From the NCBI GenBank assembly GCA_002493625.1, contig DKZK01000006.1, forward strand, positions 1 through 64,000: a stretch of DNA of 64,000 bases, in the 5' to 3' direction. Below are positions 25,508 through 34,253 of the stretch, in pieces. The translations under genes were made by a program, and so were the position numbers. The notes under the pieces are model-generated. The model was not told where the DNA came from, did no database searches, and saw only the letters and a list, made by a program, of their open reading frames with translations. Source of the stretch: Lachnospiraceae bacterium UBA7076. GTDB taxonomy: Bacteria; Bacillota; Clostridia; Lachnospirales; Lachnospiraceae. Positions within the stretch are counted from its first letter, which is position 1, and every line of letters starts with the position of its first letter.

Positions 25508-26995
25508 ATGGCTATTACGACAACGGGAATCTGTCCTTTTGGCACAAGGCAGGGTTCCAAGGCAAAGGCTAAGGAAAAGGATGAGACTGCGGCAGATGCG
25601 TTTTCATCGCTTATGAATGCAGCTTCCATGAACAGCGCTGACAAGAATAATACAGTGAAATCCGGTGACGGAAAAGCGGATGTGTCAGGAGTTGCAGACA
25701 TCAATAAAACAGATGTAAGAAGCAATGCAGGAGCAAAAAACGAGCCTGAAAAAACAACTGAAAAGGAGCCTGTAAAGGATAATGCCGGTACGGATGTTGC
25801 AGGGGAATCTGCCAACACAAAAGCTGCGGCTTCTGAGGAAGCAAAAGGCGTAAAAGCAACCGGGACAGATAAGACAGGCGAGACAGATGCGGACGTGGAT
25901 GTGGCTGCCGATGAGGAGCTTGTTAAGGATGTAATATCCGAGCTTACCGACATGATTAAGGATTTGCTTGACATTGATGACGAGGAGCTTAATAAGCTGC
26001 TTGCCGAAACAGGATATAATATCCAGGATTTAATGTTAAAGTCAAATCTGACTGATTTCATTTTGCAGGCCAGTGATGCCACGAGCGTAGATGCCCTTAT
26101 TAACGAGGATTTGAATAATTTGTTAAAAACTGCGTCGGAGCTGCTTGATAATTTAATAGAAAAGTTCGATATATCAAGTGTGGACGTGGAAGCAATTGTA
26201 GCTGAGGCAGATGCAGTGCTTGCAGATTCAGAAGGAGAAACAAGGGCTTTTGTGCAGGAGGATATTCCGGCAACGGAAAGTGAAGGCATTAAGGCGGATG
26301 ATACGGCAGGTGAGGCAAGAGTTGCCGTAAGTACACATGAGGATGTGGAGGAGACAAGGGTTGCCATACATACCGAGAGTGATGAGACTGTACGAAGTAC
26401 TGTAACGGAAGCATCACAGAGCAACGGGGCAGGCAGTGAAGGCCGCTCAGACAGACAGGATGCAAAAGCGGACATAATAAATAATCTGAATCAGGCTATC
26501 GGCAATATCGCTGATGCGGATATGGTAAATCCATTAGAAAGCTTTACAAACAGCATTTCAGAGGCGGATATCGTCAGACAGATTATAGACGAGATAAAGG
26601 TAAATATGTCAAGGGAAACAACCTCACTTGAGCTTCAGCTTAATCCGGAGCATCTTGGAAAGGTACAGATAAGCGTATCCACAAGAAACGGAATTATGCA
26701 GGCGCAGATCGTAACCGAAAATGAAGCTGCAAGACATGCAGTTGAAGCAAGCATGGCATCCCTCAGGGAAACCTTTGATAATCAGGGACTTAAGGTGGAG
26801 GCTGTTGAGGTAATGGTTGCCACATATGAATTTTTCGGAAACGGAAAAGAGCAGCAGGGAAGTCCTAAGGGACGAAATGCAGACAGAGCAGGCAAAACAT
26901 CAGGCGGTTTTACGGATGAGAATATCGAAGACGGGGAGCAGCTTGAACAGGAAATGATGCAGGCTCAGGGTAATACGGTAAGCTACATGGCTTAA
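25508..26995 (+). CDS. fliK: Flagellar hook-length control protein FliK
   Basis: The protein has 495 residues from the ATG at 25508 (AAAGGAG upstream); the ATG at 25487 precedes that site. The N-terminal two thirds are Ala/Asp/Glu/Thr-rich and low in complexity, as expected for the molecular ruler. The C-terminal Flg_hook domain (about 355-450) has ETTSLELQLNPEHLGKVQI and RHAVEASMASLRETFDNQGL. FliK measures hook length and switches FlhB specificity. The opposite strand carries a 343-codon open frame that is only a shadow. Confidence 0.93.
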   Translation: MAITTTGICPFGTRQGSKAKAKEKDETAADAFSSLMNAASMNSADKNNTVKSGDGKADVSGVADINKTDVRSNAGAKNEPEKTTEKEPVKDNAGTDVAGESANTKAAASEEAKGVKATGTDKTGETDADVDVAADEELVKDVISELTDMIKDLLDIDDEELNKLLAETGYNIQDLMLKSNLTDFILQASDATSVDALINEDLNNLLKTASELLDNLIEKFDISSVDVEAIVAEADAVLADSEGETRAFVQEDIPATESEGIKADDTAGEARVAVSTHEDVEETRVAIHTESDETVRSTVTEASQSNGAGSEGRSDRQDAKADIINNLNQAIGNIADADMVNPLESFTNSISEADIVRQIIDEIKVNMSRETTSLELQLNPEHLGKVQISVSTRNGIMQAQIVTENEAARHAVEASMASLRETFDNQGLKVEAVEVMVATYEFFGNGKEQQGSPKGRNADRAGKTSGGFTDENIEDGEQLEQEMMQAQGNTVSYMA

Positions 26996-27026
26996 CATAA
27001 ATTATATTTAAAAAGGAGGACACAAA

Positions 27027-27578
27027 ATGGCAGACGCAGCAGTAGGCGGCATAATTAAAAACTCAAATGAGTACATAAAAGCCGCCAACACGAAGGAAAA
27101 ATCCGGATCAGACCTTGATAAAGACGCATTTTTACAGCTTCTTGTAACACAGATGCAGTATCAGGATCCTCTCAATCCGGGAGACAGCACCGAGTATATG
27201 GCGCAGCTTGCGCAGTATTCATCGCTTGAGGCAACTATGAACATAAGCGAAACGCTGGAGAAGGGTAATGCGCTTAATCTTGTAGGCGAATACGTTATCA
27301 TGAACACAACCGATTCCAAGGGAGAGCCTTCACAGATAAGCGGTCTTGTTGAATACGCAACAGTGAAAAACGGAGAGGTTCTTTTATCAATCAATGACAC
27401 TTATTATCCGGCCGATGCTTTGGATTCAGTAGTTGATTATGACTATTATCTGTTTCTTAAGGATCAGGCTAATAAGGCGCAGGATGAAGCGAATAAGGAT
27501 AAGACGGAGACAGACGGAAGCGACAAGGATAAGACAGAAACAGACGGAGACGACAAAACGAATGGCACTACAGAGTAG
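27027..27578 (+). CDS. flgD: Flagellar hook capping protein FlgD
   Basis: The protein has 183 residues with AAGGAGG before the ATG. The conserved N-terminal block reads LDKDAFLQLLVTQMQYQDPL and SLEATMNISETLEKGNA. Like many Gram-positive FlgD proteins it is short and lacks the large C-terminal Ig-like domains of enterobacterial forms. The last 30 residues are a KDKTETDG-type repeat of Asp, Lys and Thr. FlgD caps the growing hook while FlgE subunits insert. Confidence 0.92.
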   Translation: MADAAVGGIIKNSNEYIKAANTKEKSGSDLDKDAFLQLLVTQMQYQDPLNPGDSTEYMAQLAQYSSLEATMNISETLEKGNALNLVGEYVIMNTTDSKGEPSQISGLVEYATVKNGEVLLSINDTYYPADALDSVVDYDYYLFLKDQANKAQDEANKDKTETDGSDKDKTETDGDDKTNGTTE

Positions 27579-27598
27579 CTTCGGGAAAGGAGATTTGT

Positions 27599-27991
27599 AT
27601 GAATAAATTAAATACCAGACTCCTTTCAATCGAACAGGCGGCAGGCATATACCTTCAAAATGAAGCCCATACCCACGAGGATAAAACAGACGAGGGCTTA
27701 AGCTTCAGGGAGGTGCTTGAGAGAAAAACTCTTGACAGCGGCGAAGTCAAATTTTCAAAGCATGCCAATAAGCGTTTGGAGAGCAGGAACATAACATTGT
27801 CCGACACGCAGCTTAACAGGCTGAATCAAGGCGTGGGACAGGCGAGAGAAAAGAGCATAAACGAATCTCTTGTTATGATGGATAATCTTGCATTTATTGT
27901 AAACGTAAAAAACAATACGGTTGTCACGGCGCTTGAGCAGACCGAGGACAGTAATGTTTTTACAAATATTGATGGAGCAGTTATAGTTTAA
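27599..27991 (+). CDS. TIGR02530-type flagellar operon protein
   Basis: The protein has 130 residues with AAAGGAG before the ATG. Its core FSKHANKRLESRNITLSDTQLNRLN followed by SLVMMDNLAFIVNVKNNTVVTAL is characteristic of a small family found next to flgD and flgE in Firmicutes flagellar operons (TIGR02530). The function is unknown. It is soluble and has no signal peptide. Confidence 0.8.
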   Translation: MNKLNTRLLSIEQAAGIYLQNEAHTHEDKTDEGLSFREVLERKTLDSGEVKFSKHANKRLESRNITLSDTQLNRLNQGVGQAREKSINESLVMMDNLAFIVNVKNNTVVTALEQTEDSNVFTNIDGAVIV

Positions 27992-28051
27992 AGCCGGACC
28001 AAAGCGAAAGCGAGGAGGCTTAAAATCCCGGATTGACTGAAGGGATATAAC

Positions 28052-28075
28052 ATGAATGGAGGTCAACAATTATGA
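28052..28075 (+). other. Seven-codon upstream ORF overlapping the flgE start
   Basis: ATG at 28052, preceded by GAAGGG, opens the frame MNGGQQL and ends in TGA at 28073-28075. The stop overlaps the flgE ATG (28072) as ATGA. The flgE ribosome binding site GGAGGT lies inside this tiny frame. Such an overlap could couple hook synthesis to translation of the leader, but chance cannot be excluded. Confidence 0.3.
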
Positions 28076-29478
28076 TGAGATCACTTTACTCTGGTGTAGC
28101 AGGTCTCAGGACACACCAGACGAAGATGGATGTAATAGGTAACAATATCGCAAACGTAAACACTGTAGGATTTAAATCATCCACAACACTTTTCAGGGAT
28201 GTTCTATATCAGACAACTTCAAATGCAACAGGCGCAACGGCTTCAACAGGTGGTGTAAACCCAAATCAGATAGGTCTTGGTACAAAGGTTTCTTCAATCC
28301 AGACGTCCATGACGGACAATGGCTCTGCACAGAGCACAAACAATCCGTATGACCTTATGCTGAACGGAGCCAGCTTTTTCATCGTGTCCCGTGGAGGAAC
28401 AAACTGCTTTACAAAGGTTGGTAACTTTACGGTTGACGGCGCAGGCTGTCTTGTTACAAGCAACGGATATCAGGTTATGGGCTGGCAGGTTGACCCGGAA
28501 GACCCGAATAACATTAAGAAGGACACGGTTTCTGCGCTTTATCCTGAATCAATGGATAATAAGACATCTTCTCCGGAGATGACATCAGAGGCGCACATGA
28601 AGGGAAATATTGATTATAAGGATGTAAACCTCACATCCGTTGACGGTCATGTAATGTCGCTTAACATATATGATAACCTTGGATTTAATTATACGGTTAA
28701 ATTCAAGCTTACCATGGATGAGAATCAGGCTGATAATTCCCTTTACAACCTTGAGCTTATGTCAATAAAGGATTGTAATAATGTGGAGATACTCGGTGGA
28801 GATGATGCTTCCACTCCTGACGTTGTGGAAGGTGGATATTCAGCTACAATAGGTGGAGGCAATTCCATTCAGATTAAGTTTAATCCTGACGGAGGTAAAT
28901 TTGAGTATGTAGGAGCAGCGGGACAGGACAGTGCGCTTTTACAGATAACTCCACTTCAGGCTGACAAGGGAAATGTATTCCAGTCAGTCATTAACGGTGA
29001 GCCTGTGCAGGGCATAAACATTGATTTCCACGGACTGACAATGTTTGAATCAGAGGGAACATGTACGGCTAAGGCTGTAAGAGGCTCGACGGAATCAGAG
29101 GGCGGCGGACGTGAAATGGGTAAGCTTGAGGATGTAAATATTGATACATCAGGAAAGATTTTCGGAGTATACAGCAACGGCGAGACAAGACTTATGGGAC
29201 AGATTGCAGTTGCAAACTTCGTAAATCCAATGGCGCTTGAAGCTATCGGTAACAGCATGTATGTTGCAACACAAAACTCAGGCGAGTTTGACGGAATCGG
29301 TTCTGCCGTTGATGAGGATGGCGGTTCCATGGCGCAGGGAGTTCTTGAAATGTCAAATACCGATTTGTCAAGAGAGTTTACGGATATGATTACAACCCAG
29401 AGAGGTTTCCAGGCAAATTCACGTATTATCACAACCTCAGACACAATGCTTGAGGAGCTTGTAAACCTTAAGAGATAG
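28072..29478 (+). CDS. flgE: Flagellar hook protein FlgE
   Basis: The protein has 468 residues. The N-terminal motif MRSLYSGVAGLRTHQTKMDVIGNNIANVNTVG begins at residue 2 (quoted here only by its pattern: YSGVAGL, MDVIGNNIANVN, GFKSS), and the C-terminal helix has DLSREFTDMITTQRGFQANSR and a final LEELVNLKR. The central D1/D2 region holds Asn/Gly/Asp-rich strands. FlgE polymerises to form the flexible hook outside the cell. It starts at ATG 28072; the next codon is also ATG. A terminator follows within 35 nt. Confidence 0.95.
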   Translation: MMRSLYSGVAGLRTHQTKMDVIGNNIANVNTVGFKSSTTLFRDVLYQTTSNATGATASTGGVNPNQIGLGTKVSSIQTSMTDNGSAQSTNNPYDLMLNGASFFIVSRGGTNCFTKVGNFTVDGAGCLVTSNGYQVMGWQVDPEDPNNIKKDTVSALYPESMDNKTSSPEMTSEAHMKGNIDYKDVNLTSVDGHVMSLNIYDNLGFNYTVKFKLTMDENQADNSLYNLELMSIKDCNNVEILGGDDASTPDVVEGGYSATIGGGNSIQIKFNPDGGKFEYVGAAGQDSALLQITPLQADKGNVFQSVINGEPVQGINIDFHGLTMFESEGTCTAKAVRGSTESEGGGREMGKLEDVNIDTSGKIFGVYSNGETRLMGQIAVANFVNPMALEAIGNSMYVATQNSGEFDGIGSAVDEDGGSMAQGVLEMSNTDLSREFTDMITTQRGFQANSRIITTSDTMLEELVNLKR

Positions 29479-29511
29479 GCTGATTATACACAATTTTAAA
29501 TAGCTGTAAGT

Positions 29512-29552
29512 GACTGCCGCAGTAAAAATATTGCGGCAGTCTCCTTTTTCTT
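29512..29552 (+). terminator. Intrinsic terminator inside the fla/che operon
   Basis: GACTGCCGCA (29512-29521) and TGCGGCAGTC (29532-29541) form a 10-bp perfect stem with a 10-nt loop, followed directly by TCCTTTTTCTT. It sits 34 nt after the flgE stop. Confidence 0.85.
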
Positions 29553-29553
29553 C

Positions 29554-29582
29554 TAGACATAAAATAACAAATATGCTATAAT
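29554..29582 (+). promoter_or_regulatory. Strong sigma-A promoter for the second half of the fla/che operon
   Basis: TAGACA (29554-29559) and TATAAT (29577-29582) are 17 nt apart with an extended TGC before the -10 box (11/12 matches). It starts only 2 nt after the terminator T-run and serves flbD, motAB and everything downstream. Confidence 0.82.
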
Positions 29583-29655
29583 CTTTTTGTTGCAAATTTA
29601 TACATAAATATTATGGCGTTTTTTGTTGGCTTTATATGGAAGGACAGGTGTTAGT

Positions 29656-29853
29656 ATGATTGAGGTTACAAGGCTGAACGGAACAAAAATTACTATTAAT
29701 GCTGAACACATAGAAACTGTTGACGAGACGCCGGATACCGTAATCACATTGGTGAGCGGTAAAAAATTTATTGTGACGGAAAAAGCGGAAGACGTTACAA
29801 AGCTGGTAATAGAATACAAAAAGAAAACGCATATGATAAATGCGGTTGGATAG
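29656..29853 (+). CDS. flbD: Flagellar FlbD family protein
   Basis: The protein has 65 residues from the ATG at 29656 (AGGACAGG upstream); the ATG at 29623 has no such site. The pattern MIEVTRLNGTKITINAEHIE followed by TVITLVSGKKFIVTEKAEDVT is that of FlbD (YlzI in B. subtilis), a small protein of unknown action placed between flgE and fliL. It is the first gene behind the internal promoter. Confidence 0.9.
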   Translation: MIEVTRLNGTKITINAEHIETVDETPDTVITLVSGKKFIVTEKAEDVTKLVIEYKKKTHMINAVG

Positions 29854-29865
29854 AGGTGAAATATC

Positions 29866-30657
29866 GTGGATTTAGCTTCCATAATAGGTCTTATTGCAGC
29901 ATTTGCACTTATGATTTTCGGTATAACAAATGAGAAAGGCATGGGTGCCCTTGGTTCTTTCCTTGATCCTCCGTCTGCACTTATTACATTCGGTGGATCG
30001 TTCGGTGCAATGTTTGCTGCCAGCCATATCAAGAGCTTTCTGGCAGGATTAAAATCATTTTTACTTATATTTAAGATGCCTAAGCAGAGCGAGGGCGATA
30101 CAATTAAGTCTATTATTGAATTGTCAAATCTTGCAAGACGAGAAGGACTTTTAGCGCTTGAGGAATCTGCAAACAATCTTGAAGATGAATTTATGCAGAA
30201 GGGTGTTATGCTTATCGTGGATGGTACTGACCCGGAACTTGTAAGAAGTATACTTGAGGCGGAGCTTGTAAATGTAGATGCACGTCATCAGGCTAACATA
30301 CAGTTCTGGAAGGGACTTGGCGCCATGGGACCTGCGTGGGGTATGATTGGTACGCTTATCGGTCTTATCAACATGCTTAAGGATTTGTCAGACCCGGATT
30401 CCATAGGACCTAACATGGCAGTTGCGCTTGTTACGACACTTTACGGTTCCGTGCTTGCAAACTGGATATGTACTCCGGTTGCGACTAAGCTTGGAACATT
30501 GAATGACACTGAGATAAAACTGAAAGAGGTAATGATAGAGGGTATTTTATCCATACAGGCAGGTGAAAACCCGAGAGTTATAGAAGAAAAACTTAAATCT
30601 TTCCTTTCACCGGGAGAGAGAAAGGCAATGAGTGAGGAGGAACCGGCTAATGGCTAA
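29866..30657 (+). CDS. motA: Flagellar motor stator protein MotA
   Basis: The protein has 263 residues and starts at a GTG (29866) with GAGGTG 8 nt upstream. Four membrane helices are visible (about 3-23, 32-50, 150-172, 182-202). The MotA/ExbB core GAMGPAWGMIGTLIGLINML and the prolines facing MotB are present, and cytoplasmic charged residues in the loop (REGLLALEESANNLED) contact FliG. With MotB it forms the ion channel of the stator. It overlaps motB by 8 nt. B. subtilis keeps motAB elsewhere. Confidence 0.95.
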   Translation: MDLASIIGLIAAFALMIFGITNEKGMGALGSFLDPPSALITFGGSFGAMFAASHIKSFLAGLKSFLLIFKMPKQSEGDTIKSIIELSNLARREGLLALEESANNLEDEFMQKGVMLIVDGTDPELVRSILEAELVNVDARHQANIQFWKGLGAMGPAWGMIGTLIGLINMLKDLSDPDSIGPNMAVALVTTLYGSVLANWICTPVATKLGTLNDTEIKLKEVMIEGILSIQAGENPRVIEEKLKSFLSPGERKAMSEEEPANG

Positions 30658-31492
30658 AAGAAAAGACCCGCCGGCTGATGAAGGCGCACCAGCATGGATG
30701 GCGACATTCAGTGATCTTATGAACCTGTTGCTCTGCTTCTTTGTGCTTTTGTTTGCCAGTTCCACTATGGACGAGGGCAAAATACAAAAAATTGCCGCAT
30801 CCTTTGACAATATTTCCTTTAATGTCATGGAGGACGGAAACGTATCTCTTGTAAACGGAGATATGATGTCAGGAGGAGTAACGCAGCTTCCTGATGTTTA
30901 CAGCATCATGTCTGAGGCGGGTAAAAACATTGAGGGAACGACAGGTGAAGAAAGCGTTTCATCTGCTTCTGATGCCGAGAAGCTTTCTGACGAGGAGCTG
31001 AAGGAGGAACTCGATGCGCGGGGAGAAGCGCAGTCTGAGGAAATGTACGAGGAAGTAGTACAGCTTGCTGAAGCTTACAGAATTGATAATATGATAAATA
31101 TTGATTACAATGAGCAGTATGTTGAACTGGATTTGGAGGGATCATTGCTTTTTGAGTCGGGCAGCGCCGAAATAAAGGATGATTCAAGAATGTTTTTACA
31201 GAAAATTGCCAGTATACTTACCAAGTATAAGTATTGTATAATTGAGATTGAGGGACATACGGATAATGTACCTGTATCTTCATCTGCTTTTGAAAATAAC
31301 CGACAGCTATCTGCCGAGAGAGCAAGAAATGTATACGAATATATTATAACTCAGGAGAATTTTATTGATTCCAACATGAAGATTGCCGGATATGGTGAAA
31401 GCAAGCCTATAGCCTCCAATGCAACGGAGGAGGGCAGGGCTAAGAACAGACGGGTATCCATAAAGATATACAACAGCCAAAATTCTCAATAG
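30650..31492 (+). CDS. motB: Flagellar motor stator protein MotB
   Basis: The protein has 280 residues from the ATG at 30650 (GAGGAGG upstream, inside motA). One membrane helix (about 18-42) contains the ion-binding aspartate, Asp22 in TFSDLMNLLLCFF. A Ser/Glu-rich linker is followed by an OmpA-like peptidoglycan-binding domain (about 150-275) with IEIEGHTDNVPV and GRAKNRRVSIKI. It anchors the stator to the cell wall. Whether H+ or Na+ is used cannot be settled by eye. Confidence 0.95.
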   Translation: MAKRKDPPADEGAPAWMATFSDLMNLLLCFFVLLFASSTMDEGKIQKIAASFDNISFNVMEDGNVSLVNGDMMSGGVTQLPDVYSIMSEAGKNIEGTTGEESVSSASDAEKLSDEELKEELDARGEAQSEEMYEEVVQLAEAYRIDNMINIDYNEQYVELDLEGSLLFESGSAEIKDDSRMFLQKIASILTKYKYCIIEIEGHTDNVPVSSSAFENNRQLSAERARNVYEYIITQENFIDSNMKIAGYGESKPIASNATEEGRAKNRRVSIKIYNSQNSQ

Positions 31493-31516
31493 ATTAAAGC
31501 CGAAGGGAGTTACCTA

Positions 31517-32035
31517 ATGAAAAAAAATCTTATAACCGTACTTATTTTAGCAATAAGTATTATAAACCTTGTGTTTAACATTATTTTATTCTTTGTCTTT
31601 ATGCCGTCGGCAGCTAAGACAAACAAGCTTATCGGAGATATATCCGAGGTGCTCGACCTGGAGCTTGCATCACAGGACGCTGCTTCAGCAGGACAGGTGG
31701 ATGTGAATAATCTTGTGGAGTTTAAGCTTGAGGAAGGAAGCCCGATTAATCTTGCATCGGATGGTTCCAATGAGCTGCATGCACTTAAGTATGGTCTTAC
31801 AATAAAAATGAATAAGACAGCAAAGGACTATGAACAGATAAATACCACACTTTCTTCGTCTACGTCCTCCATATATGACATGACAAGAGATGTTGTTGGA
31901 CAATATACATATGCTCAGGTTATTGACGTAAATGTACAAAGAGAGATAAAGGAAAAGCTGCTTGCAGAATTTAAGGAATATTTTAATACGGAATGTATTT
32001 ATTCCGTGGAGTTTTATGATTGGGTTGCGCAGTAG
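31517..32035 (+). CDS. fliL: Flagellar basal body-associated protein FliL
   Basis: The protein has 172 residues with AAGGGAG before the ATG, one N-terminal membrane helix (about 5-30) and an extracytoplasmic domain that ends FKEYFNTECIYSVEFYDWVAQ, a FliL-like C-terminus. FliL rings surround MotB and stabilise the stators. It is placed between motB and fliM as in many clostridia. Similarity at the N-terminal half is low. Confidence 0.82.
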   Translation: MKKNLITVLILAISIINLVFNIILFFVFMPSAAKTNKLIGDISEVLDLELASQDAASAGQVDVNNLVEFKLEEGSPINLASDGSNELHALKYGLTIKMNKTAKDYEQINTTLSSSTSSIYDMTRDVVGQYTYAQVIDVNVQREIKEKLLAEFKEYFNTECIYSVEFYDWVAQ

Positions 32036-32062
32036 ACACTATGAGCTTAGGAGGTGAGATGT

Positions 32063-33043
32063 GTGGCAGACGTACTCTCACAAAATGAAATTGACAACCT
32101 GTTAAAGCAATTAAGCTCTGGTGAACTGGATGTTGGAGATATTGAAGAGACACCGACTATAAAGGTCAAGGAATACGACTTTTCAAGACCGGCTAAGTTT
32201 TCGAAAGAGCACCTTAGAACTTTGGAGATTATATTCGAGCATTTCGGACGACTTCTAAGCAGCAACCTTCCTGCATATTTTAGAAAGAATGTACAGGTTG
32301 AGGTTATGAACTCGGAGGCGGTAACATACTCTGAGTTTTCAAATGCCCTTTCAAATCCGGTGCTTCTTGGAGTTGTCAATATGTCGCCGCTTAAGGGCAA
32401 CATTATTATGGAGATTGCGACAAATATAGGTTATGCAATTATTGACAGGATGCTTGGCGGGTTTGGAGAGCCTCTTGACAAAATGAGAGATTTTTCAGAG
32501 ATAGAGCTTTCCGTTCTTGAAAGGATTTTTAATATTATTATTGACTTGCTCAGAGAACCATGGAAGAATGTTATTGAAATTGCACCGTATCTTGAAAGGA
32601 TAGAGACGAATTCACAGTTTGCGCAGATTATATCGCCTTCCGAGATGATTGCCATTGTGACAATCAACATAAATATAGGCGGTGTTGAGGGACTTATGAA
32701 TGTTTGTCTCCCCTATATAACACTTGAAGATATCATGGATAAGCTGAACACCAAATATTGGTTCTCAACAATGCAGGCAAGAGATGAGCAAAGTTATTCT
32801 GAGTTTATTGAAACCGTGATTAACAAGGCGCTTATACCGATTTCAGCGGAGCTTGGAACGAGCACCATAATGGTTATGGATTTTATCAACCTTCAGGTTG
32901 GTGATATTATAAAATTAGACAAAAAAATTGAAGATGAGCTTGATGTTTACGTAGGTAATATTGTAAAATTTAAAGCGTTACCGGGTTCGTCTGAGAAAAA
33001 ATATGCAGTTAAAGTTACAGAAATAATCAGAGAGGAGGAATAA
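32063..33043 (+). CDS. fliM: Flagellar motor switch protein FliM
   Basis: The protein has 326 residues from the GTG at 32063; AGGAGGTG lies 6 nt upstream. The N-terminal CheY-P binding peptide is present as VLSQNEIDNLLKQLSSGE (LSQxEIDxLL). The middle CheC-like domain has LGVVNMSPLKGNIIMEIA and GGFGEP, and the C-terminal SpoA/FliN-like domain has LQVGDIIKLDKKIEDELDVYVG. FliM forms the C ring with FliG and FliY and reverses rotation when CheY-P binds. Confidence 0.95.
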   Translation: MADVLSQNEIDNLLKQLSSGELDVGDIEETPTIKVKEYDFSRPAKFSKEHLRTLEIIFEHFGRLLSSNLPAYFRKNVQVEVMNSEAVTYSEFSNALSNPVLLGVVNMSPLKGNIIMEIATNIGYAIIDRMLGGFGEPLDKMRDFSEIELSVLERIFNIIIDLLREPWKNVIEIAPYLERIETNSQFAQIISPSEMIAIVTININIGGVEGLMNVCLPYITLEDIMDKLNTKYWFSTMQARDEQSYSEFIETVINKALIPISAELGTSTIMVMDFINLQVGDIIKLDKKIEDELDVYVGNIVKFKALPGSSEKKYAVKVTEIIREEE

Positions 33044-33048
33044 AAGAG

Positions 33049-34239
33049 ATGGACGGAATGTTATCTCAGGAGGAGATTAATGCATTACTTGGCGGAGTGT
33101 CTGATGATACCTCAACTGACAGTAACAGCATAACACTTGAAGATGAAGAAAAAGATGCCATCGGTGAAATATCCAACATATGTATGGGTACGGCGGCAAC
33201 AACTCTTTATTCCTTAGTAAACCAAAAGGTAGTTATAACAACCCCTGTTGTCAAAATAAACAATTGGGAAAATTTAACTTCAAATTATGAGAAGCCTTGT
33301 GTTTTCATAAATATTTTCTATCGTGAGGGTATTGATGGAAACAACGTATTGATACTTAAGGAAGATGATGTTAAGATAATAACGGATTTGATGATGGGTG
33401 GGGATGGGTTAAACCCGTCTGCCGAGCTTTCCGAGCTTCACTTCAGTGCAATATGTGAAGCCATGAACCAGATGATGGGCTCAGCTGCAACCTCCCTTTC
33501 ATCAATGTTAAATCGAAAAATAGATATCAGTCCTCCTGAGGCAGATCTGGTTGACATGGCGGGAGACATTGATACATCGAAGGTGGACGCATTTCTTGCC
33601 AGTGATTTCGTTCAGGTTACGTTTAGAATGACCATAGGCGAATTGGTTGACAGTACGATAATGCAGCTCTATCCGATTGATTTTGCCAAGGAGTTATATC
33701 AGATATTCAGTGGAGATGGAAGTGATGGAGCAAAGACAGAAGCTCCGCAGCCGGCAGCACCACCGTCATCTGCCCCTACACCACCGCCACAGCCAGCACC
33801 GGCTCAGCCGCAGATGCAGATGCAGGGAATGCCACAACAGGCAATGGCTCAGCAGCCTATGATGGGGATGCCTATGATGGGAGCCCCTATGTCGGGAGCG
33901 CCTATGATGGGAGTTCCGATGATGCCGCAACAGGATGTGAATGTACAAAGCGTTCAGTTCCAAGCATTTAATCCGATTGTTAATCCTGCCCTGCAGCAGG
34001 AAAACATAGATTTAATAATGGATGTACCTTTGGAGGTTTCCGTTGTATTAGGAAGAACAAGAAAGTCAATAAAAGAAATTCTTGAATTTTCTCCGGGTAC
34101 AATCATTGAATTAGATAAGCTTGCAGGTGAAGCCATAGACGTAATGGTAAACCAGAAGCTTGTCGCAAAGGGTGAGGTAGTTGTTATCGAGGAGAGCTTC
34201 GGTATCAGGATCACGGAAATTATTAAGGAAAAAATGTAA
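33049..34239 (+). CDS. fliY: Flagellar motor switch phosphatase FliY
   Basis: The protein has 396 residues. It starts with another CheY-binding peptide (MLSQEEINALLGG), then a CheC-like domain with both phosphatase helices intact (GEISNICMGTAATTL and CEAMNQMMGSAATSL). A Pro/Gln/Met-rich linker (about 228-300) contains repeats of the type PMMGxPM. The last 80 residues are a FliN/SpoA domain (DVPLEVSVVLGRTRKSIKEIL). FliY is both a C-ring part and a CheY-P phosphatase. No separate fliN is present in the operon. Confidence 0.94.
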   Translation: MDGMLSQEEINALLGGVSDDTSTDSNSITLEDEEKDAIGEISNICMGTAATTLYSLVNQKVVITTPVVKINNWENLTSNYEKPCVFINIFYREGIDGNNVLILKEDDVKIITDLMMGGDGLNPSAELSELHFSAICEAMNQMMGSAATSLSSMLNRKIDISPPEADLVDMAGDIDTSKVDAFLASDFVQVTFRMTIGELVDSTIMQLYPIDFAKELYQIFSGDGSDGAKTEAPQPAAPPSSAPTPPPQPAPAQPQMQMQGMPQQAMAQQPMMGMPMMGAPMSGAPMMGVPMMPQQDVNVQSVQFQAFNPIVNPALQQENIDLIMDVPLEVSVVLGRTRKSIKEILEFSPGTIIELDKLAGEAIDVMVNQKLVAKGEVVVIEESFGIRITEIIKEKM

Positions 34240-34253
34240 AAGGAGAATAAATT

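Noticed and set aside
25444..26475. 343-codon open frame on the minus strand
   Set aside because: It lies opposite fliK, is very rich in Ser/Ala from the Ala/Thr-rich coding strand, has no ribosome binding site, and matches no family.
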